Assembly: GCA_037176885.1 (NCBI GenBank)
Contig: JAWWNJ010000175.1
Coordinates: 372,001-436,000, forward strand
Source of the DNA: Favolaschia claudopus
Taxonomy: Eukaryota > Basidiomycota > Agaricomycetes > Agaricales > Mycenaceae
Reading direction: 5' to 3'
DNA length: 64,000 bases
Each line of letters opens with the position of its first letter. Within the stretch, counting starts at the first letter, position 1. Shown here one piece after another: positions 1 through 12,280 of the stretch. The notes beneath the pieces are model-generated. The model saw nothing but the letters and a program-made list of their open reading frames with translations, had not been told where the DNA came from and made no database searches. The translations under genes were made by a program, and so were the position numbers.

Positions 1-217
1 CTTAAATAAAATGTCTTGAATCGGCCGGCAATCTCGTTCACAACTCCGTACACAATTCAGTCTCCACCGTAAGCCTCCGCTGCAACCTTCCTCGACTTCT
101 CACCTCTTTGCATGCCCTCTCCCTGTTCAATTTCGATTATGACTGATATATGCAGGTCAAAGCCATCTCCAGTCCGCCCAACAGTGACTAATCGAACCAT
201 TTATAGAGAGATATGAT

Positions 218-2600
218 TTGGCGGAGGCTTCGGCGGAGGCGCTCACTACTTCAATTTCTACTTTGCTAGCCTTCAGCATATCCAGTGCGTATTTCCCGGA
301 GTTCCAGCTGCCTTCCGCCCAACAGCGCGACTGGTTGAATCAATTTATATGTGGGTACGATTTGGCGGAGCCTTCGGCGGAGGTCCTTAGTGATTCGGAG
401 CCTTCGGCGGAGGTACTCAGCGAGTCGTTTCTCACAACATTCTCTGCCTTGAGCAGGCCCGTATGTATCTCCATATTGTTCAATTCAGATTTTAACTGCT
501 CTACACACAGTACAGCACATTGGCATCATCCGGTAGCAAGATGTGACTTCACGGAGGCTCCGCCCCAAGAATTTCCTACTAATTAAGCTAAACTGTTTTC
601 CTTGTGACGCCTTTCTATAATACATTTTGAGCTTGTTCTTCACCTGAGCAAGAAACCCCAGTCCCACACATTTGCTACATACGATATTTATTGTGAGTAG
701 TACAGCTACATGTATACATCTCGGAATTTACCATAGAGTGGTGTCTCTGTTATGAGTTTCGGGTTGGCCTGAATGTTTTCGAATACTCGAACTTGCTGGA
801 TGAGTACTAAGGCTGTTGGTCTACTTCGGCAGACTGAATTCTCGCTCTGCTCCTCCTTCCCCCCTATCGCGCGCACATCGAGCGCGAATACTGCCTGAAT
901 CAGAGCACAGCAAAATCAGTGAATTACTATTTCGAAAGTAAGTTGAACTCATTAACATTCCTTTGGCTATGAATGTGTTTCAGCATTGTTAAGAAAATTC
1001 AACATCAGAGAACAGAGAGGTTTTGAAACCAGGGAAATCGAAGCTGAAGCAACAGAGTTGCTGTAAGTGTCTTCAGGAAGGTATTGGCTACAATCAAACA
1101 CCCTTAACTCAGTGGAAAAAAATTAAATGCCCAGATATAATTCATGTTGGTGCGGAAGCTGAGAATGTTAAAGGGAACTTAGTTGTCTTTCGGGTTGTTT
1201 CGTGCACCGGTTTTGAACGAGCATGTAAAATCACGAATCAAATTCAGGGACATAGGGGCAAGATACTTGAACAATTTCCGAATGAAAACTGCCCCATTTT
1301 GAGAAACAGTTGTCCTACAGAAAAATCACCGCGAAGTTCGATGTTTATAATGGATCCTATTGGTGGAATGAGTGCCGTCATCCGAGGGCCGAAGCACTCA
1401 CCGATTATGTACTAAGTCCCCGAGTGGCGGAGGCGTGGCGTGGCGGAGGTTGTGCGCGGAGGTTATGAGTGGGGGAGGGTAGACAAATTTCCCTAATTCT
1501 CCGCCGAACCGCTTTGGTACAATCCTGATGCGCCCATAGCGAATTCCCATAGCGAATTGTCAGTTGTCAAGAGCCTGATTTGAGCCAACTGGGTCCGAGT
1601 TCGAGACAATGAGATCATCGAAGGTCTGGCGAAGCCTCCGCGAAGGCGTCGGCGGAGGCTTCGCGAGTTTATTCTCGCGGCACTGAATCCAATTCACTGT
1701 GGCATCATAAGCCAGCACGATGTCAACCCAGTCAAAATAGATAATGCACACACACAATCAATCAACAGCCTCGGGGAAGTCGTGCAAAGGTGATACGAAG
1801 GCACCGGCGGAGGCCTTCTCCGCCACCTCCCACCCAACACAATCTTTTGACATACTATCTATGGTGTTGCAAAGATGCTCGGGAGTCGTTAGTAGGCACA
1901 GGATTGTAGCCTACTCTTGTAGATGAAGGCTACACCGAATTTGTTTGAGACCAATTTCGTTGATTTGTTCGTCGTGCCCAGGCGTTCAGACACCGAAACA
2001 GGGACTGCTGAAGAGTCACTGAGGAGCACTCATGAGGTGTCTATAGATACAAAACCAAGAATCAGAACGAAGAGTTGGAGGAAGGTCGAGGCGGAGGTAC
2101 AGAAGGTGCAGGGTAGGCGTCCATTCTCCTACAACTGGGAACACCGAGCCCGGCATACAATTCCGTGAGGTACACTCGATGCGTTCGAGTACAATTCGAA
2201 CCAACGCGGGTCGTAAGACGCGTAATGGGAGAGGTGTATCGGCGGAGGTGTAAGCAAAGTTGGCGGAGGTCACCCTTGGCGGAGGTGTTTTGGCGGAGGT
2301 CTCAGATATTGAACTTTGAAAATACAGCGGTATGTGAGCCATAGCTGGCCGCCAGCCCAAAGCATTCATTGGCAGAGCGCGGCCGCCAACCACAGCGTGA
2401 TTGCGGTAGGTAGCCACCGGAACACGAGGCTTTTCCTATTTGGGAGACCTGATGATCATGATTGATCTGATCTAGGTACGATTAGATAGGTGCTGTGTAG
2501 ATTACAAAATCACGGCAAAGTCCGTCAGACTAGGCTAGGCTAAGCTCCCGAAACCTCGGGATATTATATAAGCCTCCTGCGGAGGCGACACCTCTAAGGT
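218..2600. repeat. Cluster of dispersed GGCGGAGG-type motifs
   Basis: About twenty copies of a short G-rich word (core GCGGAGG, often TTCGGCGGAGGC or its complement) lie between about 218 and 2590, for example near 221, 365, 400, 1430, 1650, 1805, 2090 and four between 2245 and 2310. They are irregularly spaced and in both orientations, and the word is not seen as a cluster elsewhere in the window. No open frame here looks like a known protein. The function is unknown; it may be a short interspersed repeat family or a binding-site array. Confidence 0.55.
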
Positions 2601-3994
2601 CGGTTTTAGTGCTACAAAGAACCCGACCTTGAAGGTCGTTTACGGCACCAAAAGGTATGTGCCTTAGGTGGGTCGATGGTGAAAAGCAGCGAAGGACGGC
2701 AAGAAAATCTGCATACTGGCTGTTCATGGTATATTCATCGATATCATGGTAATCGCAAGAAACACCATAACGAGTCCTCAACCCAATGAAGTTACTTGCA
2801 ATTGGAAGAGTTCCTTACAAGTAGCCCTCGGAAGCGTCTTCCGGCGAATTATGTCTTCACGAACCTGAACAAAGCCACGCCGAGGGTGGAATGTTTGCAC
2901 GCCCTCTACACTCAAACCCAGCGATGTTTCCAGGCGTTTGGATATCTTGAATTTCTGGACATGTCCATTAGCGGCGGAAATGACTCGAAATGCGTCAAAG
3001 AAAGGGTCCAAGGAGAAAGATAAAGAGTACTAAAAGGTAAGAATGAGATCTGCCTTGAAACAGAGACAGACATGGATGTCGAGAGGCAAGAACGCAAGAA
3101 GTGGCTGAACAGTGGTCGAAGTTGGGTCGAAGGTGGGACTGCAGCGTGTTCGCCGCGGCGAATTCACGTCCACAAGTAGGGTTAGGGTTAGTGTTTGCTA
3201 CCTTCCTCCCTCCACGACTTTCTCTCCCTGGGGCCTGACTCTCCCTGAACTTAATGGTTTCTGGCGTTTGCGGTTCAAATTCTCAGCATTTTAACGTTAT
3301 ACCGACGCTGGTTTGGGGTCTCGTTTGTCGGGAGGCCGTGCGATTTTGAAGAGCGAAGAATTCGGAGGCACTGGCCGAGTCGCCGTACCCTACGCACCCT
3401 ACTACTATCTCCCACTTTCGCCACCAAGGTCGGGACTTCTCTAGGATGTCTGCAGATGACTTGGGTGTCGAAACCCGTTCAGACTCAAGAGACATGCCAA
3501 AAGGTTCTGTCGTAAATGGAGCAATCGTTCGAAAGTCAGGCCGTGGTCCTTCAAGTTGTATTGTTTCCCTCAGCTTTCGAGAGAAAGGGCAAGTTGCGCA
3601 CGGGCCAGAACCCGAGTTAGTTTTACGCGTGGGTGAGTAAAGACTATTGTTTGAGGATAATTTTGCTGCACCTAATTATGCCCCAGCCATGGAATCGTGG
3701 CAGTCTAAGACTTATCCACTGCGTCTCAGAGCATCGGACCGGTCGCCAAGACCGATACTCAACTGGGTTGTCTTTCCGCCTGAGACCAGTCAGTCTTTTT
3801 CTGGCCTTGCATCAATAACAGTCTAAGCGCGTCTACCAGTCATCGACGTTTGCAAACTCGGCGAATTCTGTTCTCAATGAGTTAATTGTAGAACTTCGGT
3901 ATCGAAATACCGGTTATTTCCCTGCGTCCCTCGATGGCTACTAACCCCGATCACCCAAGAGGGGCTCATAGTCTGTTGACTCCCGCCCACCACC
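2601..3994. other. Intergenic stretch without recognisable gene
   Basis: Only short open frames without recognisable domains or convincing splice patterns occur here. The single landmark is a short telomere-like word, two TTAGGG units at 3177-3191. The last few hundred bases must hold the promoter of the RGS-LOV gene starting at 3995; no clear TATA box was identified. Confidence 0.5.
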
Positions 3995-6900
3995 ATGGAC
4001 GAAGGCTCTGCGAGCTCCTCTACGAGCACGGTGTCCGATATCCTCCCAATGACGCCAATAAGCGAGAGTCCACCTAGCTCGGACCTTGGTGAGTCAATAT
4101 ACTAGCCTTAGTCCCATTTTCATACTATGCCACGTCCTCAGTCCCCGACTCTACCCCCACCATGGAGCCGAACCCGGAGCGAAAACTCACAATCCGTGTA
4201 CCCATGGAATACATCCCTCCATCCCCGCCTCCCTCCGCCTCGCTCCCCGCCATCCCCGCCTCCTCCCGGCCCCAATCTTTGACCCCTGTCGCCACCACAA
4301 TTCCACAACAGCAACAGCAACAAGCTAAACGCGCGTCGGTTCCAATCTGGGTCGCAGCCGCTGTCGAGCATCGACCCTCTACGCCGCCTCCGGAGCCGAC
4401 TTCTGCATCGACTACTGTCGAAGCGGAGAATGGTGCGAAAACCGAGACGGCAGCTGCGACAGCAGCGGAGGCCTGCGAAACCCACATCAAAATGCCCTCG
4501 AAGACGATCATCATGACCTCGTCTCACAGCGCAGTCCACCTCCCCTCAGCTCACCCCTCGTCGCAGCCACAGCAGCGGAACGACAACTCAAACAGTGCAG
4601 CTAAATTCGGCACCACGCTTCTCCCAACTTCCATCCCCGCAACGACTCGCCCACGCCGAAAATCTGCCCCCGGGCAGCGGAACACGAGTTTCGAGCTAGA
4701 TGGCATGGTACCAGATCTCCCGCGCATGCGGAAGTCGCCTTCGTTCATCCCGCATGTGTCCCATATCGACTTTGACTCTTCGTCATCGGAATCGGAGGAC
4801 GAAGTGGATCGTGTGCCCGACAAAGGTCAATCTGCCGGAGGCGGGTCACGACGACGGTTGTTCTCGGAAGAGTCAGATCTCTCTCGCTGGGCGCCTGAGC
4901 CCGCTATGACTCTGAATACGACCGTCGCTTCCACCTCACAATCCTCCTCACCCCGCAAACAATGGTCCACGCGCTCCGCACAATCCCGCTCCTCCGCATC
5001 CGCGTCGCACTCGCTGCGGAGTAAGGATTCCGGCGTTTTGGGTATGGGCATGAGTGCGAGTGAATTCCGGGCAAGACCTACGACGCCGGTGCGCCTTGGC
5101 GGTCACAGCAATCTCAGCAATATCAACGGTAATACCGACAACACGATGATGATGGGGATGCCGAAAGAGTTTGTGCAGCGGGATGTGGATTATACGATGC
5201 GGGCGTTGATGAGTCGGGAGATGTTTGTGAGGATGTTGGGGGAGCCGCTTGCCAGACAGAGGTACGTTTTTACGTTTCCATTACATTGATATATCCGTTG
5301 TGGTCGCTGGTTAGGTGTAGTGGCCGGTGGCGTATTTTACGTTGATGCTCGATGCTGATTCTTTATATGCGTAGATTCCGCGAATTCCTCGCAGCTGACG
5401 GAAGCGCCGCTGCGCTCGATTTTTGGTCGGATGCGCAGTGGCTTGCGCAGGCGGCGGGGAGAGTCAGGGCAGCTGGGGTGGCGTTTCGCGGTGCGTGCCT
5501 GGGTTTATTCCCATCTATTTCGTTGTCGTGATGCTAATACCTGTATATGTAGATCTATATGTCTCCAATTCAGGTGACTCGCACGTCACTCTCGCACCGG
5601 AAGTCCGACGCGAGCTGCTTGCGGCGCTACAGCATATCGTCGCGTCTGACGCGTCGTTTGGGAGTACGCAGACGCAGTTGCTGGATGGGATGTATCAGGA
5701 TCAGTTCCAGGTGCGTATTCTCTTTGCCTCCACTTATATCTTGTCTTCGACTATACAAGACTTAGTGAAACCTTGCAGCGTTTTATTAAACACCAAATAA
5801 TTCAAGAAACACACGTCTCGCTGGGAAAGTCGAATCTCGCAGCGCAAGAGCTGAGCGAGGGGCTGGGGGATACGTTCGTGCTGACGAACCCGCGGCTGCC
5901 GGACCATCCGATTGTGCTGGTTTCGGATGGGTTTGTAGATGTGACTGGGTATCCGAGGGCGTTGATCGTTGGGAGGAATTGTCGTGCGTGTGGTCACTCT
6001 TGTCTCTCTTGGGTGATGAAGAGCTGATCTGCTTTTTGAAGGGTTTCTGCAGGGACCTGGGACGCCGCCTGCGAGTGTTCAAAGGATCAGGGATGGGCTG
6101 AATTCGGGGAAAGGTGTGGGTCTTTGTTGTATACAGCGTTCTCCACCCATATTGATCAATCGATGCATAGGCTGCACGGAGTTGCTACTCAATTATCGTG
6201 CGTGTCTTGAGTTTTCTCTCCAGCGTGTAGCTTATCGAAATTTTGTGGGTAGGGCGAAATGGGGAGCCTTTCTACTGTGTGAGGCATCTCTCCTCTCCAC
6301 TCGTGTGAGCGATACTTACCTCTTGACTTTCTGAAGCTCTTATGCATCATCCCCGTGCGTGACACATCCGGGACGATAGTCTACTTTATCGGAGGGCAGA
6401 CGAACGTTACCGGACTGCTCGCCACCGATAAAGGAATCGGGATGCATGGGACTGGTGGTGGCAGGGGGAGCGACGGTGGTGTACCTTCAGCAACACTGAC
6501 GCAGATGTCGCCGGCGTTGGCGATGCGTCTCGAGCAATCGAGACAAACTGCGCATCGATCGTCTACGGCGGATTTGCTGGCTGGTGCAAGTACAGGGAGT
6601 CAACGTCGGGGTGCCGCGGGGGCGGCGGAATCGCGGCAGTCGCAAGCTGCGAATGGGCATGTGAGTCATGGTGGGAGTGGATTTTTCCGCGGCCTGTTTG
6701 GGCGGGGAGGGCAGGCGGGGTCGGGAGGGCTTGGAGCGAAACCCGAGGGGAAGCAGGTCATTGCTGGGGCGGAGGCGATGATGAATGTGCCTGGGGTGAG
6801 GGGGTTACAGGTCAGTGATCTATCAACGTTCATAAGCGGTTTGGATGAGCGCTGATAAGGATGTCTTGCCAGGACCAATATGCGTTATTCCAGAACACGT

Positions 6901-7445
6901 ATAACAAAGTCATTGTCTTCAAGTTCAAGAAACGAGAGATCACTTTTGTTTCCCCGCAAATGCTAGGTATGTGCGATTCACCGTATCTCAGAGCGTATAA
7001 TGGATTGAAACTCTGTGCCATTGAACCAGCGTTCCTCGGGCTTCCGACGCGAACACAGCGGGATCTACATGCATCTTCGCTCATTCGGAACGACATGGCG
7101 AGATTGGTGACTGCTGGGGATGACCGGAATGAGACGCGGCGGCTACGGGAGGACCTGAAGGATAATGTACAACGAGGGACGGCGTGCTCGTTGTATTGCG
7201 CCGTGAAGATCCCGGGGAAGGGGTTATTGGTGCGTCGTGGTATATTGTGTGCGCGTCACAAGTGACCGACGAATTGTGTAGCCACGGACCGTCGACAACT
7301 CTCGGCATAAATTTGGGATGATGCATATGACTCCTATCAAGGTGCGTGGGTTCAGTCAGACTCCCGAGGTCTCTCAATCTATCTCACTGATCGCGTACAG
7401 GACGGGGACAATGTCGCTGTAGCCTTCGTAGCGATCTTTGGATAG
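3995..7445 (+). CDS. RGS-LOV photoreceptor with C-terminal PAS-like domain
   Basis: Rebuilt from 13 exons (3995-4088, 4142-5261, 5375-5490, 5553-5710, 5779-5983, 6042-6113, 6171-6197, 6253-6278, 6337-6810, 6873-6966, 7030-7229, 7282-7341, 7401-7445), which sum to 896 codons plus stop with all junctions in phase. Residues 1-375 are low complexity (poly-Gln, Ser/Pro-rich). About 380-525 is an RGS domain, the fold that accelerates GTP hydrolysis on G-alpha subunits. About 528-635 is a LOV domain with the flavin-adduct motif GRNCRFLQG (Cys564) and the conserved Gln of FIGGQ (Gln627), so it should bind flavin and sense blue light. After a Gly/Ser-rich linker with a short GFFRGLF segment comes a second PAS-like domain (about 770-896). 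RGS-LOV proteins such as BcLOV4 of Botrytis are known to bind membranes in light. The start at 3995 is chosen because exon 1 splices in phase. Confidence 0.9.
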
Positions 7446-8387
7446 ATTTTCCTTCTTTTAGGTCATTTTCGGCAGTTGTATCAGATAATGGATGGGCGAT
7501 GGGGGCTCGGTTTAACCCTTATCCCTCCTCGTTGTGTATTTTTGGCTGGTGTCTTTGTATCTTCAGGCTTTGTTCAGTGCTGTACCTTCGTCTCTGGGAT
7601 TGGTGAATTTGAATGACCGGCTTGTGTCACAGGTGTGGGTCTTTTGTAGCTTCGGCAAGGATTCTCTGAAACTTTGCAAGTTATATAATTATACTTATAC
7701 TTACATGCATATACACTGCCGTTTCTCTTCATTTTCCTCCAGTACCGTATATGTACCGTCTCGGTCTCGTCGGGTCCTAGTCCTTCTCCGACTCATGGGT
7801 ACGTAGTTACTCAAACGGGATTTTCTACCATCAGGTGGCAGTGAACGAGGTTTGTTGTCTCTTCAATTTCGTCCACCGTTGTGACCGTCCAAGAACAGCT
7901 TTGAATGTGACTAGGACTGGAATTCACGAATGGCGACGACTCAGCGAAACCTCTTTCTCTGGCTGGTTCTTGGGCTAGTCATCAAATTCATACTCACATC
8001 TTCGAGCATCGGTGTGGGTCGCTAGGCCATCTTCAGTCCATCTTCCGAGTCAGCCTCAAGCGCCGGGCGCCAGCTGTCAGACGTTCCCGCACTTATTGTC
8101 TCGTTGCGGCGCGGCATTCTCAGATGGAGTGAGAGCCCGACAAACGTCTTCACAGCTATCCCTTCGAAGCCTATGCCTTGGATCGGAAAGTAATCATGAC
8201 ATTCTCGGAAGCGGCTTACTTTTGGCCTTGCCTCGATGCACAGATGTACTCACCAAAACGGAAGAAGGCATTGTTCATCTTGATCAGTGTACGGGATGGT
8301 CACTATCAGTAGTCTTATATATTGCGGCCCCCCATAACGTGTTAGAGCGGCTTCCCCATTCTTTTTCTCTTCCTGCTAGCCAGGACC
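7446..8387. other. Intergenic region
   Basis: This is the 3' flank of the photoreceptor gene and the presumed promoter of the metallopeptidase gene at 8388. No further coding sequence was recognised; open frames here are short and lack domain signatures. Confidence 0.5.
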
Positions 8388-9881
8388 ATGATTCTCTTGT
8401 TGTTTCATCAGTGTTTTATCAAACTGGTTGTGGCGTTGTACAACCCCGAAAAACGCCGAAAAACGCAACAAAACGTCACAACGCATTGTAACCACAACGC
8501 CAAGCCTTTTTTTGACAACGCCTGACCTCTTTTTCGTTTGCGCACAACAACGGCTGGGCAGAAAATTTTGGTTAAAGTGCACAATGTGAGCTATCAATTG
8601 AGTACATATTCTCCCTCAAACTCTAATGGGTATGACCGTCCTATCGAGCCCAGTTCTCAGAAAATTTTGGCAGAACAACGGCAAAATGCCGGAAAACGCC
8701 GACAACGCGGCAACCATTTTGATGGATTGCTGATGTTCTCAACTGGCTACTGTATTTTCTGGTCTGGTCCGACATCGCTGACGGCCATATTCTGGGGCGT
8801 AACACCGCTGCGACTCCTCCGAAAGAACTCGACCTACCTCCCTTACCATCGACTTTGCACGTACAAGCCTCTTCGTTCAACTTTGATCTCGAAAAAGCAC
8901 TCCCGCCAGCGTCCAGTACACTCGCACAACTTGCGGATCTGCCGTCGAATTGCGCTCTGGAACAGGGAGCTGGCGGCGAATGCAGTCAATCGAGTATGGT
9001 TGCAACGAACGTAACTTACGAGGATTGTGGGGACGCATTCACGATTTGTCGGTGCAATGATGCGAATATGACTATGGATATTGCCGTCGACCGCCTAGCG
9101 CGTGTCCCCGTCGGCCTGCGGCGGTTCATTGGCACTGTGTTCGTTCTCGGGGACGCTACTACGCATGCCTATACGAACCTATCCACTGACGATATCCATT
9201 TGTTTGGTGATTCTGCGATGGACACATGGATTCACGAGGTTGGGAAAGACTCACAACTTGTTTTGATGAAGTATTTATATTGCGTGTAGGCTTCGCATGC
9301 TTTTGACTTCTCCTCTAGCTACGCTGTCCCCTCAAGCTCTGCCGCCTGGCAAGACGCTATATCGAACGACACCTGTGTTCCCGATCGGTATTCGCTCTTG
9401 AATCGGGTGGAAGTAAGCGCTCGGTATTCATGAAATAGTGTTTCTCCAATGGTTTTGTTTTGGATAGGATTTCGCGCAAATGAGCGTCATCAAGATATAT
9501 ATGCTCTTGCACGGCGGAAACCTTCCACCGGGTTTCCAGGCAGATTGCATGTCGAAGCAACTCGACTTCATGGACGCGCTGCCGTTGTACAACGCAAATA
9601 ATCTTTTCGGGAATACGTGTGCGATTGACACGCCTGGTGCACGGTATGTATTCTTCGAACTTTGAGAAGAGAATCAGCGTGTTGATCGAATGGACTGTAG
9701 AAAAACCAAGGCACCTGCACTTCTAGATGCGAGCAGAACATTCATGACTGTGTCTCTCGATCCGACAACAAGTCCGAGTGCAACTCCTACTAGACCTAGC
9801 TCTGCCTTGAGTTGCGGGAATTCGGTGCTGGGGAAAGTTTGCTTATTTGTAGTGTTTTATCTTATGGTGAATTTCATGTAG
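8388..9881 (+). pseudogene. Secreted HExxH metallopeptidase-like gene broken by a transposable element
   Basis: Exons are 8388-8405, then (after the 330-bp element at 8406-8735 and its 2-bp duplication) 8738-9238, 9290-9412, 9468-9643 and 9701-9881. Removing the element and one duplicated TT gives 332 codons in perfect phase and restores a hydrophobic signal peptide starting MILLLFLNWLLYF. The product is a paralog of the gene at 12281, with a shared Cys-rich segment (CGD..ICRC) and a zinc-peptidase motif HEASH (about 172-176) whose HE and xxH halves are split by an intron. A following DRYS..N.VE.FAQ segment recalls fungal M35-like putative peptidases. The C-terminus is Ser/Pro/Thr-rich followed by a hydrophobic tail, suggesting a GPI anchor that the paralog lacks. 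As it stands, translation from 8388 hits a stop inside the element, so the allele is probably null unless the element is removed from RNA. Confidence 0.7.
8406..8735. mobile_element. 330-bp MITE-like element, copy 1
   Basis: This is letter-for-letter identical to 22512-22841. Its ends are imperfect inverted repeats of about 34 bp (CATCAG...ATCAAA.TGGTTG..GCGTTGT, about 26 of 34 matching). TT occurs on both flanks (8404-8405 and 8736-8737), and deleting 8406-8737 rejoins a signal-peptide reading frame. It has no transposase, so it is non-autonomous. The superfamily is unclear: a 2-bp non-TA duplication fits neither Tc1/mariner nor hAT. Confidence 0.85.
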
Positions 9882-9982
9882 ATTTTGGGGAATATATACT
9901 GGTCTGTAATTTGTGGTAGAATCTGTCATTACATATAACGGAATTGGAGAAACCAGATGAATTGAGAAGACAACCTCCGACA

Positions 9983-11338
9983 CTACTTCCCAGCGACAAG
10001 CGCCTTGACCAACTTCCTCGTCTCTGCCTCTTTCTCATCGAAGATAGAAAGCGCGTCCGTGAGTTTTCGGTGCACCACTTCGTCTGCTGCCAAAGCTTCT
10101 CGTAACGCGGCCCCTTCATCCACCAGGTAGTCTTCTAGCAGATTTATTTGACATTACTTAGAGCGACCCAAGTCAAGAGTGTATGATGAGAACATACTAT
10201 TTAGAGACTTCGAAGAAGGCGGAGCGAGGGGCGGAGCAAATAGTTGAGAGTTCACTGTGGGTAAGGCGGCGAGGGCGTCCAGAACACTTCCGGAGAGAGT
10301 GAGGTGATCGGGACGCAATGAGACGAGGGCGATGACCTGTATGGATTTTTATGAGCAGATTTACGAGTGTGCTGAAGCAGGGACGAGTCATTATACCTCG
10401 TTCGTAGTAACAATGCTGAATCCGAGTTAGGTCGCGTTCAGTGAGGGATATGTAGAACAAACCTGGCCGGCATGACTTTAGTTTGGGACCCGATATGTCG
10501 AAACGCGTGCACGATGTCGAGAATGACTGAGCTCATGGGGTGTTCAGACTTTGGGTCCGCATAATCTACCCACACGCCCGCTTGGAAATGAACGCGCAAT
10601 TCTGAATTTGCCGCAATAATCAATCAGCGAATATTGAAGCAAACAAACGAGGGTTCGATACCATTGAAGTATGGTGCGACGTATGTGCAGTTGGCTTGGC
10701 TCGCGGCGAGGGCCTGGGGAAGAGAGAATAAACAGGTTGCGAGGGTTTGAATACCACTCGCTTGAAGGTCGCGGCACGCCAGGAGGGAGTCGGGTGTAGC
10801 GGGGATCTTTATGCAGACGCGATTGCTGTAATGATCGAACTCGTATTTGTAGCAAAGTCAGTAGCGTGCTTACGAAGGTATTCCGTTTTCTGCGAAGAGG
10901 GACACAAGCTTTTTTGCATGTTGGATCGTTTTCTCGGTGTTGTACGCCGCGGAAGGGGAAGTTTGGGCGTGTACGTTTCCGGTGAGATACGGATAGATCT
11001 GTTTCGCCAGAAGTACTGTCTGCAAGGAAATGATACACAAGGATTACAGGACATTTATTTCCTTGACTTACGAACACATCGACCACATCTTGCTCGAATT
11101 CTTGACTGTCGAGCTCCGTATTTTGCGTCTTGTTTCGAACGTGCGCGATAGCGGATTCAAGCAAGGGTTCATTTGCGGAAAGGGGGGCTTGACCGTAGAC
11201 GATGGCTTGATTAGAAGTCATATCGCAGAATTTTTGAGCTTTGCTGTGACGCGATGCGACGTCGGGATCCATCGAATCGACATCGACTGTGACGAGTCCC
11301 CTCACTTGGGTGAGTAGAGTGGCATTGGTAGACGACAT
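9983..11338 (-). CDS. Transaldolase-family protein
   Basis: Seven exons on the minus strand (11072-11338, 10874-11019, 10662-10825, 10463-10601, 10397-10415, 10198-10336, 9983-10134) give 341 amino acids in phase; exon 5 is only 19 nt. The product resembles transaldolases, class I aldolase-type TIM barrels that transfer dihydroxyacetone between sugar phosphates in the cytosolic pentose-phosphate pathway. The segment CIKIPAT, with the putative Schiff-base Lys at about 144, and the early VDSMDPDVA strand are typical. It may be a divergent paralog rather than the housekeeping enzyme. It sits between two metallopeptidase paralogs on the opposite strand, with no functional link visible. Confidence 0.82.
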
Positions 11339-12280
11339 GGTGGGAGTTAAGAAGGTAAGTTACACCTCGAGCCACTCAGCCAATCGAAGCCACTGGCACG
11401 AGTTTTGTCGGATGAGAAACATCACACGATTCTTCGCTCCGCGCTCGGCCTTGAGGTATGCCTAAAATTTCGAAAGGGAACTTGAAGAGCAATTGCGAAA
11501 GTTTCCAATGGTTTGCTTCGGTTGAGTAAATACTAGGGTGGAAGTAGACGACAAGAAAGTTCGTAGCCCGACTGATGATCTGATCTGGGTCCTAAATGCC
11601 GAATGCTGCCGAATTATGGGCCGGACTTTCCCTTGATCTTCCCATTGTGCCTCCACGCCTCTGGTCAAAGACTTTTGCTGGTCAATTATTGTCTCGAATC
11701 TGACACTGGTGCTTTTTCAGAAGTTGTTTCGCTCTTTCTTCCACTCCAGCTCAGGATCCTGACATCTATGCTGCAACTCATGGCTGTACAACTACTGCGG
11801 AATGAAAAACCAAACTATCTTGACCGAAGAAGTCCGTACCTCATCCCCAAAAGCTTTGTTGATTTTGCTCAACACTCGTTTCGCTTCCCTGGTTCTGACG
11901 TTCGGTGCCGACTTGCCAAGGCGAAAATCTGGAAGCGTTGTTCTCTGCCATGAGATTGGTTATTGTGCCCGCCGGCGGCGATGCTAAAACCTTCCCACCC
12001 TTTGTTTCTCCGAGTCCTGCTTGTTGCGTGAGCGGAATGTACGAAATCCGCAGTAGTTCTCACCTTCATTGCCGTCCAAGCCGTCTTGGGTTCCCGCAAT
12101 CGATACATACCAAGAAACATCCAAGAACTATTCCGAGAGGCTCGCCAGCACAGCCCAATGCACGATGGTGTTCGTGACCAATCTCGAGCCACCTCTTTTA
12201 ACAGCGCTACCTTGAATCGTGTTACCTAGCGTGCTGTTCCCCACATTACGCCGTGTCACGAATAGCGCCGCACACGACAC
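11339..12280. other. Intergenic region between divergent genes
   Basis: This separates the 5' ends of the transaldolase gene (-) and the second metallopeptidase gene (+) and so should contain both promoters. Several open frames of 70-120 codons occur, but none shows a domain or a paralog elsewhere in the window. Confidence 0.45.

Noticed and set aside
4125..4539. Antisense frames of about 130 codons in the photoreceptor N-terminal region
   Set aside because: Shadow of the low-complexity Pro/Ser/Gln coding sequence on the plus strand.
8012..8491. 159-codon frame as a gene
   Set aside because: Its end is made of transposable-element sequence and it has no domain; the short stretch from 8388 in another frame is explained by the signal peptide of the downstream gene.
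8406..8735. hAT family assignment from CAGTG-like ends
   Set aside because: No 8-bp duplication is found at either copy; coding-frame restoration supports 2-bp duplications and ends beginning CATCAG.
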